Below, piece after piece: positions 24,108 through 38,200 of a stretch of 64,000 bases of DNA. Position 1 is the stretch's first letter. Each line of letters starts with the position of its first letter. Origin of the DNA: Urechis unicinctus (Eukaryota; Annelida; Polychaeta; Xenopneusta; Urechidae); assembly GCA_034190875.2 (NCBI GenBank), contig CM067348.1:3760404-3824403 (forward strand). Reading direction: 5' to 3'. The position numbers and the translations under genes are program-made. The notes under the pieces were generated by a model. That model did no database searches, was not told the DNA's origin, and saw nothing but the letters and a program-made list of their open reading frames with translations.

Positions 24108-24464
24108 ATGGAGGATAACCTATCCTTCTCCGTCACTTTACCCTCATTCAGCACCCCCAACCATCCTGCTGGGGAATCCGTTGAGGACGAAACTTTACCC
24201 ACTCAGATCGCCGACCCCACCCCAGTCACTTACAAGATATTCGAGAATGGCAGCCGACGAGGGAAGTCGAAACTGGTGGATAGATTAGGCTACTCGTATT
24301 GCCTGAAAAAAGAGGGCCTTACCACAAGCCAGTGGATTTACAGCCTCAGCAACAGGAACCAACGATGCTACGCGGGCGTATCGCTGAGGTATGGCTCCTT
24401 TGTCAGGGGAGTTCGCGACCACATCCATCCCGCCGACCCAGAAATAGAGGCCAATGGACGGTAG
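24108..24464 (+). CDS. FLYWCH-type zinc-finger ORF, 118 aa
   Basis: One uninterrupted frame from an ATG at 24108. Residues 1-40 are a Pro/Ser/Thr-rich lead. From about residue 42 it reads YKIFENGSRRGKSKLVDRLG, then YSYCLKKEG, SQWIYSLSNRNQRCYAGVSL and FVRGVRDHIHPADPE, which fits the FLYWCH pattern (Phe, Leu, Tyr, Trp, Cys, His-x-His). The family binds zinc with two Cys and two His. Here the second Cys and the HIH pair are present, but the first Cys, expected two residues after the Trp, is Tyr. FLYWCH domains bind DNA or occur in transposon-derived genes. The ORF is short and may be a single relic exon. It is flanked by a duplication end at 24.0 kb and a TA repeat at 24.6 kb. Confidence 0.6.
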   Translation: MEDNLSFSVTLPSFSTPNHPAGESVEDETLPTQIADPTPVTYKIFENGSRRGKSKLVDRLGYSYCLKKEGLTTSQWIYSLSNRNQRCYAGVSLRYGSFVRGVRDHIHPADPEIEANGR

Positions 24465-24596
24465 ACATTATGCGTTAAATTTATTTCATATCAAGAGGTA
24501 TAAATTCATTAATGCTGATCCTTTATTAAATGAAACATGTAGCGTTCAGTATATTTCTTTGTGTAAAACAAGGGGGTATCATTGCAGGGGCGTATC

Positions 24597-24597
<1 letters not shown>

Positions 24598-24637
<40 letters not shown>

Positions 24638-24676
24638 TATATATATATATATATATAGATAGAGATATATATATAT

Positions 24677-24721
<45 letters not shown>

Positions 24722-24874
24722 TATATATATATATATATATATAGATATATATATATATATATATATCTATATATTCTATATATCTCTATATATATATATA
24801 CATATCTCTATATATATAATATATCATATATATATATATATATGTGTATATATATATATTAATATATATATACG
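24598..24874. repeat. (TA)n microsatellite with GATA/TCTA variants
   Basis: TA run with AGATAG and ATCTCTA interruptions. It lies upstream of lectin unit 4 at the place where units 3 and 5 also have TA-rich DNA. Confidence 0.93.
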
Positions 24875-25028
24875 TTAGGGTGCCTGTCTATTGGTCTCTG
24901 TGTGCGTGCATGTGTGTATATTAGTGATTGCTGTATGTGTGTGCGTTCGTGTATTTGTATTACTTTTGTTTTAGTTCAGTAACCGTTCGACGCCATGATG
25001 ATTTTTTAATGTTTTGTTGTTTTCAATT

Positions 25029-25603
25029 GACCCTTACCTCCTGGTTTATATGCGGTGGGCAATCACCTGGATCATATCTACCTGTATGATATGACCTCAG
25101 TTAATTGCTTTCAAGCACGTGACCTCTGCTACTTGTAAGGATACCGTCTTGGTCGCATTGAACATGGAATGGAGCAGCTATAGGTGAACAGGTTCATAAA
25201 TAACTCAGGTAAATAGCCGTTGACAGCGTAAATCCTCTTGTTTGTCCTTATTAAGTATGCATCCTTTATAGGGTAACAAACGTCATTATTTCTGGAGATC
25301 TGACCCCCAGTGACTTTATAATGATAGATGGTCATCGCGTTCGTTATGGTCGACCTTACTGTTTTGTCTGGACTGCCGATGAAGTTTGTACTATATCAAG
25401 TGGGTTTAAATATTTGTCACCGCTACAACCCGATGATGCATATGGTGGAAAAATGTCTGTGTCTGTTCTGTACCCGTTGCAAAATTACAGCTGGAACGAT
25501 GGCAATTGTGAAGTAGAGTCACCGTTTCTTTGATCAAAGAGATCAAGTTGTAGTCCGTGGTCCAGAAATGGAGGATATGATAAATGATGTAACTTGTCCA
25601 TAG
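25029..25603 (+). pseudogene. C-type lectin unit 4, two CTLD exons, broken
   Basis: Exon 1 (25029-25208) reads LYAVGNHLDHIYLYDMTSVN, then CFQARDLCYL, then TAA, GYRLGRIEH, and a second stop (TAG); the conserved Trp before FQARD is Cys. The AG acceptor expected at 25027-25028 is TT. The donor at 25209 is intact and in phase 1. Exon 2 (25298-25603) reads FIMIDGHRVRYGRPYCFVWT, KYLSPLQPDDAYGG, NYSWNDGNCEVESPFL, then TGA from a one-base loss in the FICKKR segment. In another frame the tail MINDVTCP and TAG follow. QPD and WND are kept, but the Cys of the EDC segment is gone. Same exon phases and tail as the intact gene. Confidence 0.85.
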
Positions 25604-28039
25604 CTGACTAGGTGTATTCACTTCTTGGTCGTATCTTGGTGGAATTGCCAACAGCATGGCTAGTAACGTTCATGTATGGATCCAAGCTTTTTCTATGTGT
25701 ATTCTGTAATGACCAGTAACCTCCTATTTATCAAGACGACCAAACTCCCAACAGGCTCTAACAACAATGAAGCACTATGGATGAGATTTTATTCCACATC
25801 CTTACTGTTGACGATGACCACCACGAGCAAAAGATAAGATATATCACCTCTGCCCCTTAAGTGTGTAAAACATGAACGAAGGCGACAGCGAGGAAATATA
25901 TTGAGGTAAAACACAATACAAATCGGGTCTCAATCGTAGTATATGTAATTAATGCTCGTTCACGATAGATTTGAGCGGAATGCAAGCCCGTGGACGCTAT
26001 GTCTGCCAATATATTTCCTCTTTGAGATTACCATACCTTATTGCTGGTGGGTTTTAAGATAAATATACAGCTGAATAGTAATGCACTCTACAGATAGAAC
26101 TTGGCGACGAAACTGAAGTAGAAATGGCATGCTTACTGAGAAGCGTACGAAAATAGAACAAAACCTCTCATTAACCTACCATTACCACAGAAGTAACCGA
26201 CGGAAAAACTTACCAATAGATATCCTAATAGCATCAGAGAGAAATCCGCCTAAACAAAACCAGTTTGCACGAAAGTATACTTTATGTAATCAGTAAATGC
26301 GTAATCCGCCAATGTTCTATTTTGATTGTATTCATAACCTAGCACGAACCACACAGTTTGTTTAAAAGTATTAGGAAAAGCAAACTTGTTTGCTTGGGAC
26401 AAAATGCGATCGCTGACGGGTTCTGGACTAAGCTAGGCAGAACAATACCTCTGATAAATATTCCGCAAATCTGAAAAGGTCAGTGGGTTTGATTGGCTTA
26501 TATGAGCGGCTATTCCAGGGGCGAATTGAAAAAGTCTCCTTATAGAACCGACACAATCACACGCAAGAGACTCATAGAACTGACATAATCACATTCCAGA
26601 GGAGGATGAAAACGTCTCCATACAAGGCTGACATCAATTTGTCCATTCATGCTTCATTGACACTGCTCGATTTATATTGGTCTGTATTGTGAAACAGGTC
26701 CAAGAGAGCAAGCCAGAAGGGCCACGAACAACCAACGCATAAAGAAATGCACATATCCAGACCAGGAGCCAATGTCTTTGGAAAGCGGGAAGACATTCCC
26801 TTTTGGTGGGTTATCAGTCTTGACAAAAGTTGGGAACAATGGAGGTGAGGTAGTGGAATCAGCTCTACGTGTGCGATAGAATCTGCCCCAACGAATTCAT
26901 GGACACCAAGGCCTAAGTTACATCACAAACAGCCAACTGTGGCGCTCTAACAGACGTCCTTCACCGACTCTCTTTCTCGCTAAGGTGTCCCTGTTTAACT
27001 CGACAATGATTGGCTGTTATCCGAAGCGTTGTAATCGATGCTGTGTACATTTCGTAGCAATGGTACACCTCTGATCTTGGGCAAGACAACGCGTACCATG
27101 TTTACCCCACAGGACAAACGCAAGTCCTTGGAAGCACTGGCCACGATGGTGTCTTCATTGTATGGAGAATTTTACACTCTGTTCATGACAGCAAAATGTC
27201 TATAATGGACCGTGTCTGCATCAAATTACTGTTCTCAATATATTCACAAACTGAGCTCACCCTAGGCTATCGTATTATTCTTCGCCTCGTGTAAAAGTAT
27301 CATTACGTGTTATGCAATGTTCATATGGTCTTTCCGTTGTTGGTGCATACCATTAGGCGGTGCATAACAATATCATAGGACGTTGTTGAGAGTAAGATTA
27401 ATTAGGTAAATTTACTGATAATGAGTTGACATTAGAAGGGTATCCACAGTCTGGTGTTCCGGGGCAGTCGGTTACAGGAGCTGACTTGTTACTTCTCTGT
27501 TTTATTCTCTTTGAATTCTTATTATGAAGGTACATGAATGAGAGGAGAAGTGCTGTTCACAACTTTGAGCCTTGTCAATGGGGGTATAGGACATTTTGCT
27601 GTGGGTAGACTTTTTAAGTTTGTATGGAACATCAATACCAGGGTTAATAAGCGCCGACATAGTGATGGATACACATTGGAGAGCTACGTTGAATCTTTGT
27701 ATCTCGTGTTCCAACTGTCTACTCTTTGAAAGTTGTATATGGTGATTCTTTGTTCTCACAAGAATATTAGAAAATGTGAAAATATTGTTTTTCTGCGCGA
27801 GACTTAGTAGTTACTAAACCTGGATAGAAATGGATCAGAGAAACCGAAAGTCCGGTACAAATATAGCGAAATTACAAAACGCAGCATTGTATTTATCGAA
27901 ATAGATAACTTCAGCAATTGATTGAATGTACTGACCGATTTCGAGATGCTTGACTGTGATTCTACCTCTTTTCCAGTGGAGCCACTTCAACAGTATAACA
28001 AATGTCATTGTGCGTAACTCCCTCAAAATAAATGACAAA
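25604..28039. other. No recognised gene; short tandem repeat at 26513-26630
   Basis: The first 200 bp match the 3' flank of the other lectin units. At 26513-26630 a stretch of about 80 bp is repeated imperfectly (TTCCAGGGGCGAATTGAAAA and TTCCAGAGGAGGATGAAAAC starting the two copies). 26690-27250 is less AT-rich and may be an old element, but no transposase motif was found on either strand. Confidence 0.5.
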
Positions 28040-30600
28040 GTTAAAATGGTCTTAACGCATTACTCAGTAGCTTGACAATGGGATTTACGACACTTGGGGC
28101 TGATGCACTGTGGGTCTGTGTGTTGTTTATATAGTTCAGGCTCTTACTTTTGTAATAGTCCCATGAGTCGCATCAGGGCCTGACATGGCAGCTGAGCTTA
28201 CGGTCGATTCTTCTGATGCACCCTGCTCTAGGACGAATACAGAGACTTTGTCATCTAATGATGCGCATCGCAAATCGTTGAATAGCAAGCATATGAATAA
28301 TGGAAATGCCAAGTTTTTGTTGCAATGTAAAGATATTAGATACAAATATCGTTCGTTATTGTTATTTATTTAACAAATAACAGCGTGTGTTTAGCTTCAA
28401 TATATCTCAGTCACATGTGTACAAAGACATTTAATCGCTCGCATTTTTGGGGAAGTAAAACAACAAAAATGAAACGTTGCTGATAAACATTTGGTGCGCT
28501 TCTTTCCCACAAGAATGCTATTCGATGCATTCGGATATATGCCAGAATCGATGTTTCCATTGCACTAAGGATAACCTAAAAGGCGTTCAATGGGTTGGCT
28601 GAAGCTCTGTGGGGCCACAACATGATTGGGAAAGCTATTTACTTTGAGCGCTAGGTTATTCTACAGTGAGTTGCAAGGACTGAAAAAGCAAATCTATCCA
28701 GATTGCAGTAATTGACTGAATGGCGCTTCATCCCCAACATTGCATTGTCACATTGATCGAATTCGTTATGAACTTTACTAGGGTACGAGACACCACCCTT
28801 GGTTTCTTGTCTTTTCCACATGAAGTCGGCATGGTCCAGCGAGCATAAATACATAGCTGCACAATTGCAATGGCTATAGACATACAAATTTGACGCCCCT
28901 GGCACGAGTCCAGTGGTTTTGCACACATTCCATGCCTATTATTTTTAATTATTACCCGTTTGATGCGGCCGATTTGTTCTTGATCATTAACCCCGAAGCT
29001 GCCGACAGATTAATCTTAACCGAAGATGTTGGTACCTTGCAAACTGATGATTCGTAAATATGTCAATGATAAGCAGACCATCAAGTGTATCCAGTATGTA
29101 GATTCTAGAGTGCTTTGGCAAAAATTACTCCATAAGTGTGATGCTAACATTCAGGATCAATGATATACAGTAATATTTCGGCACTAAACCTTTCTTATAT
29201 GACTCACAGCGTCACTACTCAGTCTTCATTAGTAAAGCTGGACGAAATTGCTCTATATACGCTGGTACATTCACATGGAAACGCAATTTATCTATGACTA
29301 TTGGATTCTTGATTAGCATTAGTGCATAAATTGGTGACAACATCATTTTACATTGGTCCAGTTGTTTCTGATTCATAATGAAGACAAAGTATTTCAGGAT
29401 TACGCCGTCAAAAATACAATAAAACATCCCTCTGCATCGGTGACAGACACTGGCTTGCTTATCATCAGCAGCATAATGAATATATTTGTTAGTCCAAACG
29501 CATAATTAAATGCTTTGAAGGCGCTTTATTTTTCTTGTTCAGTCATTCACATACGTGTTAATTTGCCAAGAGTTTTTTTCAAAGGCAAACTGTGGATCAT
29601 TCTTTGTTGGAGATTATCGATGTAGGCAGGTACAAACTACATCAAAAGCTTAAAATTATTTTGATGGTTTAAAATACTAAAGACACGTAATATAGCCAAG
29701 CTATTCCTATCCTGCCAGGAAGGTTGCGTATGTCCTGTTTTGAATTTGCGACATAACGATGCTTAATGTCAAGGGACATAACGGCACATTTGCAAGATAG
29801 TTAATTATCTCATTTACATGTCAATATTGCAACTACGTCGACAACTCCTGCGTCATGGTTAGCCAATTGCCACTTAGTTGGATTCAAGGTAATGTGTAAC
29901 CATTGCATTGCAATATGAATATACCAGCGTACAAAACAAGTAAATTGGCTTGTTATATTTATGTGGGATCTCGTTTTTTTATCATTATGCCGCTGTGTGC
30001 ACAAAAATAATTGTACGAGTCACGTTAGTTTATTGGTGTAGCAAATGTCCAGGAGTAACACTATTACAAGGAGTGTAGGAATGACTAAATCTGGATTGTT
30101 TATAAGACTGCAAAATACTACGTTGCTGATGAAATGCATTGACCACTCATTGTTGGTCTAAAGCTTACATTGAAGATTAGAGGGAATGCATAGCCAATCA
30201 GTCAGATAATACTGCTGTCGGTGTGTCTATTAAATGGTGAGCCTATTAAATATCTTTTTTATATTCGTTGCTATATCCTGAAACCGTAATGATGTATTGA
30301 AATCATCGGAAAGGAGAGAGAGGAAAAACTACAGGTAGAAGTTGTTCTAGTTGTGTTAAATATCTAAATAAACTGTTATTAGTTGCTGCGCCTTGATCCT
30401 TACTTTGGAACAATGGCTATATATGATATTATATGAATAACTAAGTACTAGACATTTGTTTTTCATTAAAGCGCCAATTATGGGCATGAACGTACTATAG
30501 GCTTGCAACGCGAAGGTGATCTGGATATATGTTTTCAATCAGGGTGCTTATGCGTGGTGTTTTGGTATGAGATTTGACTCATGCACGGTTATTGACATAA
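28040..30600. repeat. Old segmental duplication, copy B
   Basis: Diverged partner of 20960-24010 (pairs listed there). Relative to copy A the part equal to 21480-22200 is missing. No gene is recognised. Confidence 0.7.
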
Positions 30601-33199
30601 GTATCTGCACCAACAAGACATTTCTTTTCTTGAATTATTGGTCGTTTACCTTTGAAAGAAAAAAGAAAGCTTTGCAAATTACTCCGAATGCTCTGTCCAT
30701 ATTACGATTTTGCACGTATTTGAAAATATTAATCCTTAGCACATCATATCCGTGGGATCAAAGGCACTATAATGATTCCGGATATACATAGGTCACACGG
30801 TGATGAATTATTGCATGGCCATAACAACGCATTTACTATTCATCCGTTTGTAATAGATCTCTTTGCAGTACTCGCCATATAGGCGTTTTGCGGCAATGCT
30901 ACTGGAATAGAATCGTCCAGGAGAATGATTGGTTTCCCTTTCATTTCTGACCTCTATCAATTAGACAAATAGCATTCCAATTGATCCATTTGCTCCGCTT
31001 TGTTCTCATGTTAAGTTGGAAAGCGTCTGTCAATTTAACTGCTGGATGGTTCAATTTGCATAAGAATGGAAATAAATGTGCGACACATTGTTTGGCAAAA
31101 TTGCGTGTATTTGCAGTATGCTTGAAAAATTGCTTGGTAATGGGTATTTGAACAACTTGCACGTATTTTGTAACAATGGTATGAATTGCAGTATGCTTAC
31201 TCTATTTCAGGTCCAATATGTCATTTCACACATGGGTTGAATTGTTATTCCGTATTGAAAACAAAATCATTGAACGTATATGATTGAATATGCAATCCGT
31301 TCCTTAATGCAATTATATCATTTTGTGTGTGGTTATATAGCAACAAATATATACATCCGTGTCGTAATTACAAGCTTCCCGCAAACATGATACATTGACT
31401 CAATTACGCCGAATCGCTACGACAAACTGAGCAAATTCGCAATGCCTTGTATGAAAGAACTGGTTGTCGATCACCATTTGTGTAAGAGTAGGACGATTTA
31501 TCTTAGCTTTCCCCCTCGTTTTGCTCGGAGAATCCCTTGGTATGGATACATATCGCTGTAAGTGTGTCGTAGAACGTCTATGTATCACTCTGTACCATTA
31601 TCAAGTGATGTACGAAATTTGAGGCCGACGCTATGTGGCATTGCGGGTGCATTGTACTTAGATATTTGATACCTCTTAGTCCGTAATAACAAATTGCTTT
31701 ACAGTTTTGTCGATTGGGTTTTTAAGTTTCTAATGATGAATTTTAATCGTTGTTAAAGGATAACAGTAAAGGGCAAAAAATTGCAAAAAGATATTTTTCG
31801 CGCTGAGTTCTGACACGATATTATAATGCTTGCGTGCTGTTATATAACCAATTAAAAAAATTCTATACTGCTGACTGCTGACATTTTCGTAAGTAAGCAA
31901 AATGAACTATATGGATGCTTGGATATGCAAAACATGATAAGAGAAATACTGTCCTTGTTTGTCTCATTTAAAGAAGCGGTTGCTCGGCCATTATCAAATT
32001 GGTAGTGTGCTACTTGTAGATGTTTTTGTACGTTATTACATAAGTAACGAACCAGCATCTGCCAATCTAAGGAGTGTATAAAACGTCACTCGACTCATCG
32101 TGTTCGTGCAAAATATAACTAAACGGATTGTCTGAAGTGCAAAAGTAACGCAGGCAAGATTAACTAGCGTTAGAATATTCCAATTGATGCGGACACCCGT
32201 AATGGGAAACACGCACTTGTGTGGATGACAAGATGTTGCTGCGATTTTCGCAATGTCTTTCACCAGCAATGTATTTGTTATATGTCTTAATACATGCGAT
32301 ATAATGCATGCCCGATATCTGGCATAATCATCGGCTAATTGTAGACAACTTTATACGTACAAAACGATGGTATATTGTACATACTATAGGTTTACTCCTT
32401 ATTGCGTCCATTTATTCGGTGAGACGTCAACTTGATTAACTAGACTTACGTGACTGATTGCTATATCGATCATAAATCAATGAGAGGTTATGAAGTGTTG
32501 TGATTCGTTTCATTCATTGACCCACGCTTTTCTATTAAACCCAACTATGCAATATTTAATAGCCTAAATATTGAAAGTGCATCGCTGAGCGTTGTTCATA
32601 GTGGTCGCTGAAATAACTGCTTATTTATGGTTTCACCTCACTACTTCGATTACGGGTAAACATTGAGCCGGACCCACAGTGTCTAATCCAGAGCAACATT
32701 GATATGTATACATAACCCGCTGTTTGATCAAGAGGTTGGTGGGCAATTGAGAAGTAGATATATGGCCCTAAATGTTGCCAAATTACTTAGACGTAATTCA
32801 AGTAATGGGAAAGATGCATGAAGCAAAATGATTTTTATATCATATGGCGGTGCGTACAGGCTCTCGCTCATGCTAGAGTTGTCCCGAATGCAGCCAAATA
32901 GGCTATCATTGGTGATTAAGGCTATTGTTGTGGCATTTAATTGATCACGAATAAATAACATCTCGCGCAGTCACCATGTGCGTTAGGATAACGGTAGGAT
33001 ATTTATACAGCATCAATTTTATCGTCATTCGGTGCGGAAAGAATCACGATAGCATACGGTTGGCGTCTGATAAGCAATATATTCTACCGGGTCACAACTG
33101 CGTGTGAAAATGTTATTTCCGTTCAGTTTCGTTCTAGGTGAGTTGACAAGGTTGTAAAGCTAAAACAACAAAACAGCATTCATATTATTACGATTATTT
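30601..33199. other. No gene seen
   Basis: AT-rich DNA. 31855-32330 matches 21480-21920 weakly (GTAAGTAAGCAAAATGAACT region, then GGATGCTTGGATA), extending the old duplication mosaic. Open frames here lack any domain. Confidence 0.5.
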
Positions 33200-33775
33200 T
33201 GTGATTAATTTTCTTTCATCTTTAAAAGTCACAACATGTCATATTATTCGTCTTAGCCATATATGTCTTGTTTTAGGCGGCAGATACAACATCTCCCCGC
33301 ACGGGGATTCAACAAAGATCTGCATCGTTTTTGGATACCTAATTAAAATTCTAAGACAACCGCGTGCTGATAAAAACCATCTCAATGGATAGGGAATAAT
33401 ATATTGGCAATACTGAGAACTAAGACCAGACATGTTGGTTAGACAATACCTCATGTTCTTCAAACTTCCTGTTTATTCACGCACATCACGTGGCTACTAC
33501 TTGCATTATGTCCCCTGCAAATGCTACCATCTATATGTTAAATGGACTGAAGCAGGCCAGTTAAACAAACAGAACTATGTGGGCTAACAAGATTTATCGG
33601 ACTTAGATTCATCTCATGGATAAAGGTCACACAGGAATTAATAGCCAGCAATCCATCAAGGCACTATCCCACACCGCTATCAGCTGGTTATCATGCCAGT
33701 TCCATCAACCAATCCTCTATGAAACAACGGGATAGCTGCGTTGCTGCGAAGGCCTCTATGAAATATATACGGGAT

Positions 33776-33851
33776 AGAGAGAGAGAGAGAGCTGATAGGA
33801 TATATATATATATAGAGATATATAGATATATATATATATATATATATATAG

Positions 33852-33882
<31 letters not shown>

Positions 33883-33964
33883 TATATATAGATATATATC
33901 TCTAGATATAGATATATCTATATCTCTCTCTATATCTATCTCTCTATATATCTATATCTATATA

Positions 33965-33997
<33 letters not shown>

Positions 33998-34222
33998 CCT
34001 CTCTCTCTATAGAGAGAGAAATCTCTTCTATCTCCTAGATCTCTATCTAGTATATCTATATATATATAGATATCTAGATCTTTCTCTATAGATATATATA
34101 TATATATATATCTCTCTCTCTATATCTATATCTATAGAGATATCTATATCTCTCTATATATATATCTATATATATCTATATATCTATATATATCTATATC
34201 TATATATATATATCTCTCTATA

Positions 34223-34259
<37 letters not shown>

Positions 34260-34262
34260 TAT
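33776..34262. repeat. (TA)n/(GA)n/(TC)n compound microsatellite
   Basis: Alternating TATA, GAGA and CTCT runs. Many short inverted repeats arise from GA next to TC runs, so it may fold. Confidence 0.95.
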
Positions 34263-34443
34263 ATATTCTCTACTGCGCCTTAATATAAATTCAACGGTGC
34301 TTTGTGCTGTATAAACTTTATAAATTGTCTGCCGATTTGCAGGAGGAAGCTCGTCACAGCCACTGACGATTCTTGGGGATAAAGGAATCTTATCTATTTA
34401 TTTCCATGTCAATTCCGCCCATTTGTTACCAAATCCTGCCCTC

Positions 34444-34570
34444 AGGTAAATCAACAATCCGCACAACATACTGGGATGCAAATGCCACATCAGGCAGAGC
34501 ACGCAATAAACTGAACCTTGGACGTCTTGCGCAATATCATTTTACAATCGATGTACTGTTTTCTACCTAA
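34444..34570 (+). other. Possible relic exon, repeated at 43644-43709
   Basis: After TGCCCTCAG the frame reads STIRTTYWDANATSGRARNK, then LNLGRLAQYHFTIDVLFST. The second unit has TTMYWDKDFSFGRAISNLTL then stop after ATTCAG. YWD and GRA are shared. The protein family is not recognised. Confidence 0.3.
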
Positions 34571-35127
34571 ACATATTTCGTTTCCTATGAACACATCTAT
34601 TTAGCATACACCCTAAGCGCACGTTATTGTCCTACCGCTTAAAGGAGGTCTATATATCACTATATCAAAAGCGATACACCAATACATCTGTTATGATTGT
34701 AGATCAGCAGCTCAATGGGTATTGATGTATGTAACTTAAAGAAATAGACAGTTATGAAGATCTCAAGGTCGCAACAATTTATGGCTCTAGATTCATCCGA
34801 TATGTTATATTATATATGCGATGTCAGGTTATTCCTGGTACTAATATGGTGAGGCTTACATTCCTTCTCATCTTAATACTACAATTGTAAATCTAGTCCT
34901 CCATATCACTCACTGATAAGGTTCCTTAAAGACCAATGTGATAGAGGAATAGGACTGCAATGCATTAGTGCGATAGAAGGTAATGGAACGTAAACATGCT
35001 TGCCAACATATAAGTAGGATCCCCGACTGATCGATCCTGCTATCCATTCACAATACCGTGATAAAGCAGCATCGCTAGCTCACCAAATCGGGGTCGACAC
35101 ACAGTCGCCCAACATCTAGCATTCAAT

Positions 35128-35240
35128 CCATGTGATAATATTGGTCCATCTGCTCATATTGACCCGTGTGATAACCTGCCTGTATCGATTCATGTGATAA
35201 CCTGCCCGATACCTGATATCGATAATCTGACCGTTTGAAA
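35128..35240. repeat. Small minisatellite
   Basis: Imperfect units of about 35-40 bp share GTGATAACCTGCC; three copies. Confidence 0.6.
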
Positions 35241-38200
35241 TAGCTTAGGTAAGATCTTATTTTAACGGCGCATTAGAAACATTCAACACAAATACCTACT
35301 GTTGGAACGCATTCCTTGCCTGTGCAAGTTGCAATATTCGATGGTATTTAAAATTCGTTGTATGGTTTACTGTAGGTATCAAACGCTGTCGTTGTGAAGT
35401 ACTGTTTCTCACTCCGTCCGCTCTGAGACCGCTGAAATGTGCTATTGTCAGAACATCTTAACATATGGTTTGACATGACATTACTAAACAATGTCCAACA
35501 TCTCATGACAAGGAAATAAACGATGAAAATGAATATTAAAAACAACAGATCAACTGATTGCAATCAATAGTTATTATACATTATCTTTGACTTATGATCG
35601 TAAAGAAGTAAAGGGTTTGCGAATATTAGCACTGATGTGCAGAAAATTGTGATAGGTCCACATTATCTTCAGTTAACATATGCTGTTCCATTATGCATGA
35701 ATAAACCTTTTCACCGATTCGTTGTTCAATATCTTGCAAGTCATCGTTTTCTGCTCATAATTGTTAGATGCATACTGAATTTCCGATTCATTTGAACCAA
35801 TCATCCTATACATTATGTCACATCAACTGATATTATATTTAACGATTCCAATAATTGCGTAGAAGCTCTCACATAAACCAGAGTTTGGCGAGCCATATAT
35901 CACTGCTATCATTCAATATCGTTCACATAATACTAATATCTTTCGATTCCATTTGCAATTTCTGTTTTTCAGTATTCGTTATCATTGATTGTATAGCCAC
36001 ATCGCCATGTCCTCTGCATCCCGTTATAATCGGACAGCATCAGCGATTATATTTAATGCAATAAGCTCAACATTTATTGCTTAGATTAAATAACAAAATT
36101 AGCATGCCGTAAACTTTAACAAAGTAGAACAGCTCTTAACCGAGCTTATGGAAGTAAAAATGATTAGAAAGTCGATGGGAGGGAAGCAATAACAGACATT
36201 TTCGTTCCAGAAAACACTAGCCAAAATGTACCATTTAAAATGTTTGCATGAATTTTATAATGATTAATATAAGTCAATATTGTCATCTGTTTCACTCGCC
36301 TCCGAGTGTTCAAACTACGACGTCAAATACTTTCATGATTTGAGCTAAACATGTTCGCTATGGCGCTTTATATTGTGCTATATTTATTTAACATCAGTAA
36401 ACTTATTTATCTAAGCATATATTTCATTGCCTTAGCACATGCTAAGGTTTCGGTCATTGAGAAAACAAATATTATGTTATATATATATGAATAAGTACAA
36501 ACATTTTCGATGCAACCTGACTTGATTTTGTAGTCACATTGTACTCACAACGTAAAATGTGCAATGAAATTCATTGTTTAATCTTTGGCGAAACTCGGAG
36601 AGGGCTTTCTTAACTGTACCTGTGTAGCTCTTATTCGATTGATTCCACAGTATTGTAATGATAACATTTGAAATATTCTCATATTTTTGGATGTTCAGCC
36701 GGGATTTTACCCTGATCCAAGATTTGGTTGCATCATATCCCTATTCTTAGCATCTGATATATATTAAAATGTCAAATAAAGTCAACAACTACGAATCCGT
36801 ACATTCTGCTTCGTTGCTAACAAATCAATAACACATGATGGTAGCACATACACAACCCCTTGCCAGCATCTCATTAACCAGCATCCGCATGTAGGATAAC
36901 ATAGGAGGAAAGAAACTTTTTTGATGAATTGTAATTCTGATATAAATGTGACACTCCTTGCATCTGACGTAGAACCAGGCCCCACCAAGGTAAACCATGT
37001 TTGATTATAAAAATATTGTGACAATAACCTTGTTGTTGGGTGCTCCTTGATAAAAAGTGATTATAAAAGCACAAAGCAAGCATTTATCCTTGAATAAAAG
37101 CGTGTGCTTTATTTGCTCTGTTCGATGCATGATATTTAGCTGTGCATTTAAGATTGTGTACACATATTTCAATTGATAGGACAGTTAGCCACTGGCGTTA
37201 TTGATCCTATTCCAATACCATCATATACACCTTGTCGCTGCATGTTCGAAAATGGCCGTCAATCGCCTCCAAGGAACAGGTAATGTGAGTGACATCATGT
37301 ACCCTAAGATACACCGCAGTACTCCTTCTGTGTGTATAACTGGCGCTCTGTTTGCGCAACACAATTCAATCCTGAAATAAATGGAATGCATACAATCTGG
37401 TTACTCAGTTGCAAGAAATGATAATCGAATATAATATGTGATATGATAGTAGGTAGGGATAGCATGATGATATATACCGGCACTTTTAGTTTCCAATCTT
37501 TCACATGCAGCAATAGGTCTGCTCGTTTATTGGTAATTACGGGGTGCATCATGGTTGTGTAGAAGATCCATTTAATAGCATCCATAGCATTACCTGGGCC
37601 AATGAGTGTACTAACAGATCGGTCTATAATCATATGGAGGAGTTTACATTCTGATGTGGCACCGCAGTTGGCAAAGAGACATGCGAAAAACTACACAAGG
37701 CCTCTTATCCGTCTACGACTCCTCTGGTATGCCCAATATTAATATAAACGCTCGCTAGGATTTTATAAGTGGTGCTTGTATACCGAATTGAATATGTGCA
37801 TATATTCAGCCCTACGATTGGTAAAAAGTGAACACTGCCCGCAAACAGAAATATATTGACAAACATAAGTTTAGAATTCAGTTTTTAATACAAGATAAAA
37901 AGTGCGACAGTACAAACTAGATTATTTACCTCAACCATAGAACGGCTACAGAGACCGTCAGCCCTTTTCAACCTACACCGTTTCCTTTATCCATTCAGAC
38001 GAAATCACTACCTTAATTTCCGCAACAATTGCGAAGCTATATTTGATAAGCTCGTCAAACCACGCTGACTGCAGCATTATAAGACTGGTCGACTATGCAT
38101 TCGCTTTATTGAGCGATGTATGCATCTATATCGGCAGCAAAACAGAATTGGCAACATCGCCTTTGGCAAATATTATTGCATTTGTATCAATATTTAGTCA

